Shown here: one piece after another, positions 53,746 to 61,373 of the stretch | Numbering within the stretch: position 1 is the stretch's first letter | Layout of the letters: each line of letters starts with the position of its first letter | Source of the DNA: Amorphoplanes friuliensis DSM 7358 | GTDB taxonomy: Bacteria > Actinomycetota > Actinomycetes > Mycobacteriales > Micromonosporaceae | DNA: 64,000 bases | Direction of reading: 5' to 3' | Assembly (NCBI RefSeq): GCF_000494755.1 | Contig: NC_022657.1 | Span: 1,774,001-1,838,000 of the forward strand | Position numbers and translations under genes: made by a program | Notes under the pieces: generated by a model | Databases searched by the model: none | Told to the model about the DNA's origin: nothing | The model's input: only the letters and a program-made list of their open reading frames with translations

Positions 53746-54737
53746 GGGGTGTTTCCTTCCGCTGTGTCGCCACGCCGGCGGCGGAGGTAGGTGCCGATCT
53801 GGTGCACCACCGCGCCGACGTCGTGAATGATTCGTGCATTGGTGAATCGCAGGACCGCATAACCGTCGAGTTGCAACTGCACGTCGCGCCGGCGGTCTTC
53901 CTCGAAATGCACCGGGTGGCAGTGTTCGGGACCGTCGATCTCCACGACACACCTTTCCGCCGGCCAGAGCAGGTCCAGCCGCACCGGGGTGCTCAGCGGC
54001 GTCGACCTGTACGGCTGGTTCCACTGCCGTCCGTCCGCCCACGTCTCCGCGGCCAGGGCAGCCTCGAGGGCGCTCTCGACGGCACTGTTCGGGTGGGGCC
54101 GGCCGATCGTCGCGAGGCGCCGGGCGGGCGCTTCTGTCACGCGTACCGAGGGGATCTGCTCTCCGCCGGCCGGGAGGGTGCCGATCAGCCAGACCGCCAT
54201 CCTGGCGTTGTGGACGAGCCAGCCGGCGCCGGCGACGATCACGTCCTGGTCGCGGGGGCTGAGGCCGGCGGCGACCGGAACCAGGAGAGCGGCCCGGGGA
54301 CGGCCGAAGGCGGCGGCGATCAGCCGGGCGAGCTGAGCAGCACGGACACCGACGGGCAGCCCGGGCTGCCTGTTCCGGTGGCCGGTCACGGCCAGGACCG
54401 CGAGGTCGGCCAGGAAGGCCGGGGAGTAGTGGGCGTGCCGGGCGTGGGCCGTCGCGGCCATCCGGATCGCCGCCACCCCGCCCACGTCCGGCCGGCCGAT
54501 CGCCGAGGAATCCGGCAGCCAGGCGGGCAGCAGCTCGACGGCGACGCGTTCGAGATCCTCCAGCGCGCCGGCAACGAAGTCACGCGGCGTTGCACTCGGC
54601 GCCTCGGCGCGGGCCACGACCGCGGCCGGCGCGGTGGTGTCCTCGGCCAGGGTGAGGGCGATGGTGCCGAGCTCGGCCCCCTGAATGGCGATGGCCCGGT
54701 CGCTCGCGAGGCGGGCCAGTTGACTGCCCAAGGTCAT
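53727..54737 (-). CDS. DUF559/Vsr-type putative endonuclease of the HerA operon
   Basis: 336 residues. An Ala-rich helical N-terminal ~200 residues is followed by a PD-(D/E)xK-like domain: E222 in SAVESALEAAL, D255 in PVRLDLLWPA, E266 and D268 in CVVEIDGPEHCH, then DVQLQLDGYAVLRFTNARII. This order is the DUF559/very-short-patch-repair nuclease pattern. First gene of the three-gene operon with the 215-residue protein and the HerA-like ATPase. Its N-terminal part may be a sensor or DNA-binding region. Confidence 0.82.
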   Translation of the reverse strand: MTLGSQLARLASDRAIAIQGAELGTIALTLAEDTTAPAAVVARAEAPSATPRDFVAGALEDLERVAVELLPAWLPDSSAIGRPDVGGVAAIRMAATAHARHAHYSPAFLADLAVLAVTGHRNRQPGLPVGVRAAQLARLIAAAFGRPRAALLVPVAAGLSPRDQDVIVAGAGWLVHNARMAVWLIGTLPAGGEQIPSVRVTEAPARRLATIGRPHPNSAVESALEAALAAETWADGRQWNQPYRSTPLSTPVRLDLLWPAERCVVEIDGPEHCHPVHFEEDRRRDVQLQLDGYAVLRFTNARIIHDVGAVVHQIGTYLRRRRGDTAEGNTPWPATT

Positions 54738-54954
54738 TTGTCGAGCTCTTGCCCGGGATCACCGGGAGGGCGAATGGTTTTCGCACAATCCGACCGGGAT
54801 GCGACAGCCAGCGTTATCAACCCTCCTGAAGCCGTCTCCGGACGTAACCGGAACAGACTACGGAAGAGGCGTTCGCGGATGCCACCGCGGAATGGCAATG
54901 CAATCCTGCCCGTTCGGTGGATTCACCCTCCCGGCCAATGATCAATAAGGACGG
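54738..54954. other. Intergenic promoter region of the HerA operon
   Basis: About 220 bp with lower GC than its neighbours and no gene. It should hold the promoter for the DUF559-ATPase operon (minus strand). Confidence 0.4.
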
Positions 54955-55374
54955 TCAGGTGGCAAAAACCTGGGAGTCGTCGGCGAACGCCTTGAATTCG
55001 AGGGCGTTCCCGGCCGGGTCGAGCAGGAACATCGTCCATTGTTCGCCGGGCAGGCCCTCGAAACGGACGTAGGGCTCGATCACAAAAGGCGTACCGGCCG
55101 CGCGGAGACGGCCGGCGAGCTCGTGGAAGACCGCGACGTCGAGGATCAGGCCGAAGTGGGGGACCGGGACGTCGTGACCGTCCACCGGGTTGTGGATCTG
55201 CTGCGGGCGGGCCGGCGCCAGGTGCGTGACGAACTGGTGGCCGTGGAGGTTCCAGTCGACCCAGGTGTCCGAGCTGCGGCCCTGGGACAGGCCGAGCACC
55301 TCGCCGTAGAAGTGGCGGGCGGCGGCCAGGTCGTCGACGGGGACGGCCAGGTGGAAGCGGGGAATGGTGGTCAT
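54955..55374 (-). CDS. VOC (glyoxalase/bleomycin-resistance-like) protein
   Basis: 139 residues from ATG 55374. FHLAVPVDDLAAARHFYGEV, HFGLILDVAVFHELAGRL and FLLDPAGNALEFKAF fit a two-module VOC fold with likely metal ligands (His, Glu). It is coupled to TetR by a 4-nt overlap. Confidence 0.9.
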   Translation of the reverse strand: MTTIPRFHLAVPVDDLAAARHFYGEVLGLSQGRSSDTWVDWNLHGHQFVTHLAPARPQQIHNPVDGHDVPVPHFGLILDVAVFHELAGRLRAAGTPFVIEPYVRFEGLPGEQWTMFLLDPAGNALEFKAFADDSQVFAT

Positions 55375-56063
55375 GGTTGCCTTTCCTGGGCGCGGGCCAG
55401 ACCGTCGAGGAGCAGGTCGACGGTGAAGGTGAACTCGACCTGGCTGTCGCACCAGCCGAGCGTCGGGTCCTCGACGGCGTGGACCTCGGCCTCCACCATC
55501 GCGGTCAGGTGCGGGAGGGTCGCGGCCAGCGCGGACAGGTCCGCCTCGGTGGCGCCGACGTCCATGCTGCCTCCCGCCGGTGCGGGGCTGAAGACCTCCT
55601 GGGCAAACCCCAGGGCCAGGCTCCCGAACGCGTGCAGCGCCCGATGGGCCAGGCGGTAGGAGAGTCCGCCGCCGACCAGGGTCGCGAGGATGGCGTCGTA
55701 GTAGGCGAACAGGCCGGACGGGATCGTCGGCCGGGAGCCGAGGAGTCCGGGCGCCCACGGGTGGCGGAGCATGACCTCGCGGGCGGCCAGGAAACGCTGC
55801 CGCAGGCTGGTGCGCCAGTCCGCGTCCGGCACCGCGGTGGCAGCGACCGCAGTGGTGATCTCGTCGATGACGGTGTCGGCCAGCCCGTCGAGCAGGCCGT
55901 TCTTGCCCGGCAGGTGGTAGTAGAGCGACATGGCTTCCACGCCCAGGTCGGCGGCGAGGCGGCGCATGGTGAGGGCCTTCAGGCCTTCCGCGTCGACCAG
56001 GGTGACCGCGGCTGCCAGTGCGCGTTCGCGGCTCAGCGGCTCGCGGACGGCCTTCGCTTCCAT
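55371..56063 (-). CDS. TetR-family repressor
   Basis: 230 residues with an N-terminal helix-turn-helix (LTMRRLAADLGVEAMSLYYH) of the TetR type and a C-terminal ligand domain. It is divergent from the DUF4386 gene and separated by a perfect 23-bp palindrome, which is its probable operator, so it likely represses itself, the VOC gene and the membrane protein. Confidence 0.92.
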   Translation of the reverse strand: MEAKAVREPLSRERALAAAVTLVDAEGLKALTMRRLAADLGVEAMSLYYHLPGKNGLLDGLADTVIDEITTAVAATAVPDADWRTSLRQRFLAAREVMLRHPWAPGLLGSRPTIPSGLFAYYDAILATLVGGGLSYRLAHRALHAFGSLALGFAQEVFSPAPAGGSMDVGATEADLSALAATLPHLTAMVEAEVHAVEDPTLGWCDSQVEFTFTVDLLLDGLARAQERQP

Positions 56064-56085
56064 GGCCTTTACAGTACGGCGTATG

Positions 56086-56108
56086 GTTACCTTACGTTGT
56101 AAGGTAAC
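56086..56108. promoter_or_regulatory. Perfect 23-bp palindromic TetR operator
   Basis: GTTACCTTAC-GTT-GTAAGGTAAC, 10-bp perfect arms with a 3-nt centre, sits between the TetR start (56063) and the DUF4386 start (56129). It is the clearest operator in the window. Confidence 0.85.
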
Positions 56109-56128
56109 TCGCCACGGAGGGCTCGTCG

Positions 56129-56851
56129 ATGATCCGTACTGCTCGTGTCACCGGACTGCTCTACCTCGGCCTGGCCCTCACCGGAGGGCTCGGTTTTCTG
56201 CTGATCCGGTCGCAGCTCTTCGTGGCCGGCGACCCGGGTGCGACACTCGCCCACCTGATCGAGCGGGACGGGCTGGCGCGGGCCGGGGTCGCCCTCGAGC
56301 TCCTGGTGGTTCTGACCCAGGCGCTCACGGCGGTCTGGTTCTACCGGCTGTTCCGGACGGTCGACGCCTTCGCCGCCGGGTGCATCGCGGCTTTCGGGCT
56401 GGTCAACGGCGTCGCGATCCTGAGCAGCGCCGCCCTGCTGGCCACCGCGAGCGAGATCGCCCTGCACCCGCTCGGGGACTCGGCCGCGACCGTCCAGCTC
56501 CTCTATCTGATCAGCGGGCACCTGTGGACGGGCGGGGCGCTCTTCTTCGGGTTGTGGCTGATCCCGATGGGCTGGTGTGTGCTGCGTTCGGGCTGGATGC
56601 CCCGGCCGCTCGGCCTGCTCCTCATCGGAGGCGGCGCCGGATATGTGCTGAGCCCGCTGGTCGGTTACCTCGTCCCGCAGGCCGGCGTCGTGGCCGACCT
56701 CCTCACCGTGCCCGCGTCCGTGGGGGAGTTCTGGATGGTCGGCTACCTGCTGCTCCGGGGCATCCGTCCTCGATCGGGCTCACCTATCGTGGCGGCATGG
56801 CAGAACCACGCGACGACCTCCGGGGAAAGACCTTCGACCAGTCCGACCTGA
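56129..56851 (+). CDS. DUF4386-family membrane protein
   Basis: A 240-residue protein with about six membrane segments. The pattern ARVTGLLYLGLALTGGLGFL, VWFYRLFRTVDAFAAGCIAA, LIPMGWCVLRSGWMPRPLGL and LLLIGGGAGYVLSPLVGYLV is typical of DUF4386. Function unknown; probably the regulated target of the divergent TetR protein. Its last 55 nt overlap the next gene in another frame. Confidence 0.88.
   Translation: MIRTARVTGLLYLGLALTGGLGFLLIRSQLFVAGDPGATLAHLIERDGLARAGVALELLVVLTQALTAVWFYRLFRTVDAFAAGCIAAFGLVNGVAILSSAALLATASEIALHPLGDSAATVQLLYLISGHLWTGGALFFGLWLIPMGWCVLRSGWMPRPLGLLLIGGGAGYVLSPLVGYLVPQAGVVADLLTVPASVGEFWMVGYLLLRGIRPRSGSPIVAAWQNHATTSGERPSTSPT
56785..56790 (+). promoter_or_regulatory. -10 box before DinB-type gene
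   Basis: TATCGT lies 6 nt before ATG 56797 inside the end of the DUF4386 gene; suggests a leaderless internal promoter. Confidence 0.5.
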
Positions 56852-57534
56852 CCGGTGCACGGTTCGACCATGTGTTCATGAAGGACGTGGTCATGCGCGG
56901 CGTCTGGATGAGCAACGTCGACATCAGCGGGGAGCTCGAGAACGTCACCGTCAACGGCGTCTCCATCGGCCCCCTGGTCGAGGCGGAGCTCGACCGGCGT
57001 CATCCCGACCGGGCGAAGATGCGGCCGGACGGCCCCGAGGGTTTCCGGGAGGCCTGGCAGATCCTGGAACGGCTGTGGGACGGGACGGTGACCCGGGCCC
57101 GGGGACTGGACCCCGGACTGCTGCACGCGTCGGTCGACGGTGAGTGGTCGTTCACCGAGACGCTGCGTCATCTCGTTTATGCCACCGACATCTGGATCCG
57201 GCGGGTGATGCTCGGTGACCCCAGCCCGTTCGACCCGCTCGACCTGCCCTTCGACCAGATCCCGGACGCGCCGGGTGTGCCGCGTGACCGGACGGCACGA
57301 CCGTCGCTCGACGTGGTGCTCGCCCTGCGTGCGGACCGGTGGGAAACGGTGCGTCAGGTCCTCGACGGTCTCACCGAGGAACAGCTCGACTCCCGCACCG
57401 AACCCGTCGACGGTCCCGGCTGGCCCGAAGCCGACCGTTATCCCGTCCGGGAATGCCTGCTGACCGTCCTCAACGAGGAGTGGCAGCACCGCCTCTACGC
57501 CGAGCGGGACCTCGACGCGCTGACCCGCGCCTGA
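56797..57534 (+). CDS. Pentapeptide-like/DinB-family fusion protein
   Basis: 245 residues. The N-terminal ~60 residues have a pentapeptide-repeat-like run (LRGKTFDQSDLTGARFDHVF, MRGVWMSNVDISGELENVTV) and the rest is a DinB/mycothiol-transferase-type four-helix domain: SFTETLRHLVYATDIWIRRV with the first His and NEEWQHRLYAERDLDAL with the last His. DinB proteins are metal-dependent thiol transferases. It overlaps the DUF4386 gene by 55 nt and converges with the gene at 57878. Confidence 0.85.
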   Translation: MAEPRDDLRGKTFDQSDLTGARFDHVFMKDVVMRGVWMSNVDISGELENVTVNGVSIGPLVEAELDRRHPDRAKMRPDGPEGFREAWQILERLWDGTVTRARGLDPGLLHASVDGEWSFTETLRHLVYATDIWIRRVMLGDPSPFDPLDLPFDQIPDAPGVPRDRTARPSLDVVLALRADRWETVRQVLDGLTEEQLDSRTEPVDGPGWPEADRYPVRECLLTVLNEEWQHRLYAERDLDALTRA

Positions 57535-57878
57535 GCCGGTGCGCCCGCAAAACGGTTGAAGCCGCTGTTGGCCCGGCCGCGCCGCACCGCCGGCGCGGCC
57601 GCCACCGGCGCCGGCGGTGCCACCCGCGTCCGGACGACCTCGGCGGGTCGTTCCTGCGGCACGGTCCGCGCCGCCTCGGGCCGCACGATCACGGGTGCCG
57701 GGGCCGGCGGAGGGACCACGAGCGACTGCGGGGCCGGAGCCGGGGCCGGGGCAATGACCGTCGCCGGAGCGCCGCCCAGGTCGTCGGGCCGGCCGGCCGT
57801 ACGGGGCCGGAAGTGGACATACGCAACTGCGCCGAAGCAGATCAACAGGATGCTGACCACAACCGTCGTTTGCACCAC
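57495..57878 (-). CDS. Single-pass membrane protein with Pro-rich tail
   Basis: 127 residues from GTG 57878. A membrane segment (TVVVSILLICFGAVAYVHF) is followed by an Ala/Pro-rich disordered tail. It overlaps the convergent DinB-type gene by 40 nt. Only modest support; the composition could arise by chance, but the membrane segment and the divergent operator argue for a real gene. Confidence 0.5.
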   Translation of the reverse strand: MVQTTVVVSILLICFGAVAYVHFRPRTAGRPDDLGGAPATVIAPAPAPAPQSLVVPPPAPAPVIVRPEAARTVPQERPAEVVRTRVAPPAPVAAAPAVRRGRANSGFNRFAGAPAQARVSASRSRSA

Positions 57879-57910
57879 GTCGCCACGACCTCTCGCTCCA
57901 CGCCCGAGCC

Positions 57911-57928
57911 ATTGGTTATCTAGCCAAT
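57911..57928. promoter_or_regulatory. 18-bp palindrome, candidate XRE operator
   Basis: ATTGGTTATCTAGCCAAT is symmetrical except for a T-G pair and the centre. It lies between the divergent starts at 57878 (-) and 57996 (+) and may be bound by the XRE regulator. A further ACCAAT lies near 57955. Confidence 0.5.
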
Positions 57929-57982
57929 GACGGTAGCAGTACGCAGACCTTCAACCAATCGCCCGGGCGGTCGGGGAACGCC

Positions 57983-57988
57983 TATCCT
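57983..57988 (+). promoter_or_regulatory. -10 box before XRE regulator gene
   Basis: TATCCT lies 7 nt before ATG 57996; supports a leaderless start. Confidence 0.5.
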
Positions 57989-57995
57989 GGTGCGC

Positions 57996-58400
57996 ATGAG
58001 CCCTTCCCCGCCGCCGGCCGGCTTCGGTGATTACCTGCGGGAGGCGATCCACGCCGCGGGATTCCCGACGCCGACGCACTTCGCGCGGACCGTCGGGACA
58101 GACCCGTCCGTCGTGCTGCGGTGGCTCAGCGAGGAACAGCGGCCCACCATCAGATCGATCGAGCGGATCGCCCCGGTGCTCGGACGGACGATCAACGAGC
58201 TGGTCGTCGCGGCGTACCCGGACCGGCTCGGTGGCCCGGCGCCGGTCACCCCGGCCGTCCATCCGCTGGTCAGCGAGCTCGGCCGGATCCTCGGCGAGGA
58301 CTCGCCGATCTCCGCAGCCGACCGCGCCGCGCTGGAGACCGTGCTCGACCGGATGTTCGAGCCGTACCGGAAAGTGGTGCGGCGGCGCAGATCGGCCTGA
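57996..58400 (+). CDS. XRE-like helix-turn-helix regulator
   Basis: 134 residues from ATG 57996. A Cro/C1-type helix-turn-helix (FGDYLREAIHAAGFPTPTHF, DPSVVLRWLSEEQRPTIRSI) followed by a short helical region. The Arg-rich end (VVRRRRSA) is charged. Likely binds the palindrome at 57911 and controls itself and the membrane protein at 57878. Confidence 0.85.
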   Translation: MSPSPPPAGFGDYLREAIHAAGFPTPTHFARTVGTDPSVVLRWLSEEQRPTIRSIERIAPVLGRTINELVVAAYPDRLGGPAPVTPAVHPLVSELGRILGEDSPISAADRAALETVLDRMFEPYRKVVRRRRSA

Positions 58401-58429
58401 CCGATGTCGCGCCACGACCGAAAGTTACG

Positions 58430-58435
58430 TAATCT
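58430..58435 (+). promoter_or_regulatory. -10 box before membrane protein gene
   Basis: TAATCT lies 6 nt before ATG 58442; leaderless pattern. Confidence 0.5.
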
Positions 58436-58441
58436 CGGACC

Positions 58442-58987
58442 ATGACTGAGCGGGCCCGCGCCGATCATGGGTCCATCGTGGGCGGACTACACATCCAGAT
58501 GAGCAAGTTGCTGCTGATCGCCCTCGTGGCGGCCACGGCGGCAACCGGCGCTCTCATCATCACGATCGCCGTCGGGATTCCCCACCCACCGCCTCCGCCA
58601 CCCGGCCCCAACGGCATGCCGCCGCCCCCGCCGAACCTGTCGGGCCTCGCTGCGGTCTCCATCGTGACCGGGCTGTTCGTACTGTCCTGGCTCGCGGTCC
58701 TCGTGGTCTTCTCGCGTGACCAGATCCTCGAACGCCTCCGCGAGGTCAGGCACGAGCCGGCCCCGGTCCACGAGCTGGATGACATGTTCGCCGAGTTCCG
58801 GTCCCAGCTCGCCGCGGACCGCGACCGCGAACGGCAGCTGCTCGAGGAGCGCATCACCGAGCTGACCACCGAGTACGGCGAGCAGCGCGAGACCGACGGT
58901 TACCTCAACGGCCTGCGCGTGGCCACCACCGAGGAGCCCACGTCCAAGGTCAGCTCGATTCGCCGCGTGCCGCGCCCCGGGGTTTGA
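58442..58987 (+). CDS. Two-helix membrane protein with coiled coil
   Basis: 181 residues: a first membrane segment (KLLLIALVAATAATGALIIT), a Pro-rich loop (HPPPPPPGPNG and PPPPPNLSG), a second segment (VTGLFVLSWLAVLVVFS), and a charged coiled coil (DRDRERQLLEERITELTTEY). No family recognised. Downstream of the XRE gene by 42 nt but with its own promoter. Confidence 0.75.
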   Translation: MTERARADHGSIVGGLHIQMSKLLLIALVAATAATGALIITIAVGIPHPPPPPPGPNGMPPPPPNLSGLAAVSIVTGLFVLSWLAVLVVFSRDQILERLREVRHEPAPVHELDDMFAEFRSQLAADRDRERQLLEERITELTTEYGEQRETDGYLNGLRVATTEEPTSKVSSIRRVPRPGV

Positions 58988-59019
58988 CAGTCGTCGATCG
59001 GTAGGACTCTGATGGGGTG

Positions 59020-60717
59020 ATGCTGCGCCGCATCGTGACGATCGGGTCCGTGTTGCTCCTCGCCGTCCTGCCGGCCGGTCCGGCCCGGGCCCGGGATCCG
59101 ATCGCCGAGATCATGGCGGGCCTGACCCTGCCCGAGAAGGTCGGCCAGATGGTCGTCTCCTACGTGTACGGCGCGGATGCCACCACGCCGTCCGCGGCGA
59201 ACGAGACGATGTTCGGCGCCGGGGTGCGAACGGGCGCGGAAGCCGTCGCCAAGTTCCACCTCGGCGGGGTCATCTACTTCACCTGGAGCGGCAACCTCGT
59301 CGATCCGGCGCAGATCGCGGGCCTGTCGAACGGTCTCCAGCGGGCCGCGGCGGCTGACTCCGGCATCCCTCTGCAGGTCAGCACCGACCAGGAGGGCGGC
59401 GTGGTCAACCGGATCGGTACGCCGCTGGCGATCTCGCCGGGCAACATGGCCATCGGGGCGACCTTCCGGCCCGGCGACGCGTTCCGGGCGGCGCGGGTCA
59501 GCGGGACCGAGTTGCGGGCGCTCGGCATCAACGTGGTCGACGCACCGGTCGTGGACGTCAACACCAACCCGCGCAACAGTGCCGACGGTCCGCGGGCGTT
59601 CGGCGACCGTACGCGTCAGGTCTCGGTCTTCGGGGCCTCCGCGGTCGCGGGTTATCGTGCCGCCGGCATCGGCACCCAGGCCAAGCATTTCCCGGGGCTG
59701 GGGGACACGACCGTCAACACCGACAACGGGGTGGCGGTGACCGACGAGACGCGGGAGCAGATCCTGGCCACGCACGTGCCGCCGTTCCGGGCCGCGCTCG
59801 CCGCCGGTGCGCAGAGTGTCATGGCGGCGCACATCGTCGCGCCGGCGCTGGACCCGTCCGGGCGGCCCGCGAGTCTGTCGAAGCCTGTCGTGACCGGACT
59901 GCTGCGCGACCGGCTGCACTTCGACGGTGTGGTGATCACCGACGCGCTCGACGCGGCAGCCCTCGCGGACATTCCCGACGAGCAGATCGTGCTCGACGCC
60001 GTCGACGCCGGTGTCGACCAGTTGCTGATGCCACGGGACGTGCAGGGCGCCGTCCGGACGCTGCTGGACGCGGTGGCCGACGGGACGATCAGCGAGGCCC
60101 GCATCGACCGGTCCGTGCGGCGGATCCTGCGGATGAAGAGCGGCCTCGGGCTGTTCCGCGACCCGTACGTGCCCGCGCCGGTGGTCGGGACCCCGGAACA
60201 TCTCAGCGTCATGGCCGACGTGGCCGGACGGTCGATCACGCAGCTGCGGAACACCGAGCTTCCGCTGAGCGCCGGGCGGAAAGTGCTCGTGACGGGGTGG
60301 GGTGCGAGCACAACCACCAACCTGACGGCCGGGCTCGTGGCGCGGGGGATGGACACCACACGCTTCTACACCGGGTCTCCGAGTGCGGCGGTCATCGCAC
60401 AGGCCGTCGCGGCGGCGCGGGAGGCGGACGTGACGGTGGTGACCACGTACAACGCGTGGGGGGACGGGACGCAGCAGGCGTTGGTCGCCGCGTTGCTCAC
60501 CACGGGGAAGCCGGTGGTGGTGGCGGCGGCGGGCGGGCCCTACGACATCGCGTACCTCCCGGGGGTGACGACGTATCTGGCCGCGTACGGGTATCAGCCG
60601 CCCTCGGTGACGGCCCTCGCCGACGTGCTCACCGGGCGGACGGCGGCCCGTGGCCGCCTGCCGGTCACCATCCGCAGCGCCGACGGCTCGGAGGTCCTTT
60701 TCCGGTACGGGAGCTGA
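59020..60717 (+). CDS. Secreted GH3 beta-N-acetylhexosaminidase-like protein (altered dyad)
   Basis: About 565 residues from ATG 59020 (GTG 59017 also possible). Signal peptide ending RARA. GH3 motifs: LPEKVGQMVVSYVYG, QVSTDQEGGVVNRI, AKHFPGLGDTTVNTDNGVAV, then the nucleophile Asp in VVITDALDAAAL. In NagZ-type enzymes the KHFPG loop carries an Asp-Ser/Thr-His dyad; here it reads DNG (D235, N236), so the general acid/base His is missing. The C-terminal ~200 residues form the second GH3 domain. Probably acts on peptidoglycan-type glycosides, if active. Confidence 0.85.
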   Translation: MLRRIVTIGSVLLLAVLPAGPARARDPIAEIMAGLTLPEKVGQMVVSYVYGADATTPSAANETMFGAGVRTGAEAVAKFHLGGVIYFTWSGNLVDPAQIAGLSNGLQRAAAADSGIPLQVSTDQEGGVVNRIGTPLAISPGNMAIGATFRPGDAFRAARVSGTELRALGINVVDAPVVDVNTNPRNSADGPRAFGDRTRQVSVFGASAVAGYRAAGIGTQAKHFPGLGDTTVNTDNGVAVTDETREQILATHVPPFRAALAAGAQSVMAAHIVAPALDPSGRPASLSKPVVTGLLRDRLHFDGVVITDALDAAALADIPDEQIVLDAVDAGVDQLLMPRDVQGAVRTLLDAVADGTISEARIDRSVRRILRMKSGLGLFRDPYVPAPVVGTPEHLSVMADVAGRSITQLRNTELPLSAGRKVLVTGWGASTTTNLTAGLVARGMDTTRFYTGSPSAAVIAQAVAAAREADVTVVTTYNAWGDGTQQALVAALLTTGKPVVVAAAGGPYDIAYLPGVTTYLAAYGYQPPSVTALADVLTGRTAARGRLPVTIRSADGSEVLFRYGS

Positions 60718-60738
60718 AGTCCGTTTCCCGAGCCCTTC

Positions 60739-60774
60739 CTCGTGGGTAGGGGTTGATCAGGAACATCCCACGAG
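60739..60774. repeat. Perfect 8-bp inverted repeat before the HPF-like gene
   Basis: CTCGTGGG-N20-CCCACGAG lies between the GH3 stop and the HPF-like start. Could be the GH3 terminator or an operator for the HPF-like gene. Confidence 0.45.
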
Positions 60775-60850
60775 CCGAAGGGTCAGCGCTGATGGTGACC
60801 GTAACTCTGCGTAACGCCTGGTCTGTTGCCGACGAGCGGGAGGTGCAGCG

Positions 60851-61246
60851 ATGAGCGCGGTTGCGAACCCCGCCACCGTCGAGGACTGCCTGCGGGTCGG
60901 TGCCGGGTTCACCCAGGGTGACCGGAACTGGATCGCCGAGCAGTTCGCCACCCTGGACGCCCGGCTGGCCGCTTTCCACGCGGACACGACCGAGCTCGAG
61001 GTCTCGGTGAAGGACCGCGCCGCGCGGGGTCAGAAGGTCACGCTCGAGTGCTGGATCGCGGGCCGGCAGAAGGTCGTCACGACCTCGCTGGAGGACGATC
61101 TGCACGCGGCGCTCAACGACGTCCGTGACGACCTGCGCCGCAAGCTCAACGACGCGAAGACCAAGCAGGAGCCGCGGCACAACCGCCACCTGCGGGACAA
61201 CTCGCTGCCGGAGGAGACCGAGCTCCCCGAGGCGCTGCAGGACTGA
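60851..61246 (+). CDS. HPF/RaiA-like ribosome-associated protein
   Basis: 131 residues. ATG 60851 has GGGAGG before it. The pattern TELEVSVKDRAARGQKVTLE and LHAALNDVRDDLRRKLNDAK fits the compact HPF/RaiA-type fold (beta-alpha-beta-beta-beta-alpha) used in ribosome hibernation. It is shorter than long HPF and lacks the C-terminal dimer domain. Closed by a terminator. Confidence 0.65.
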   Translation: MSAVANPATVEDCLRVGAGFTQGDRNWIAEQFATLDARLAAFHADTTELEVSVKDRAARGQKVTLECWIAGRQKVVTTSLEDDLHAALNDVRDDLRRKLNDAKTKQEPRHNRHLRDNSLPEETELPEALQD

Positions 61247-61250
61247 AAGA

Positions 61251-61282
61251 TTCCCGCCCGCCGGTACGCCGGCGGGCGGGAA
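61251..61282 (+). terminator. Perfect 14-bp hairpin terminator
   Basis: TTCCCGCCCGCCGG-TACG-CCGGCGGGCGGGAA, 5 nt after the HPF-like stop. Confidence 0.8.
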
Positions 61283-61373
61283 GTTCCGCCGTATTTCCGC
61301 GGGCCGCAAGAAGCGCCGCTCGCGACGTCACACCCTGCTGGTGCTCATGAGCCGCGGCTTCGCACAGTGGGGC

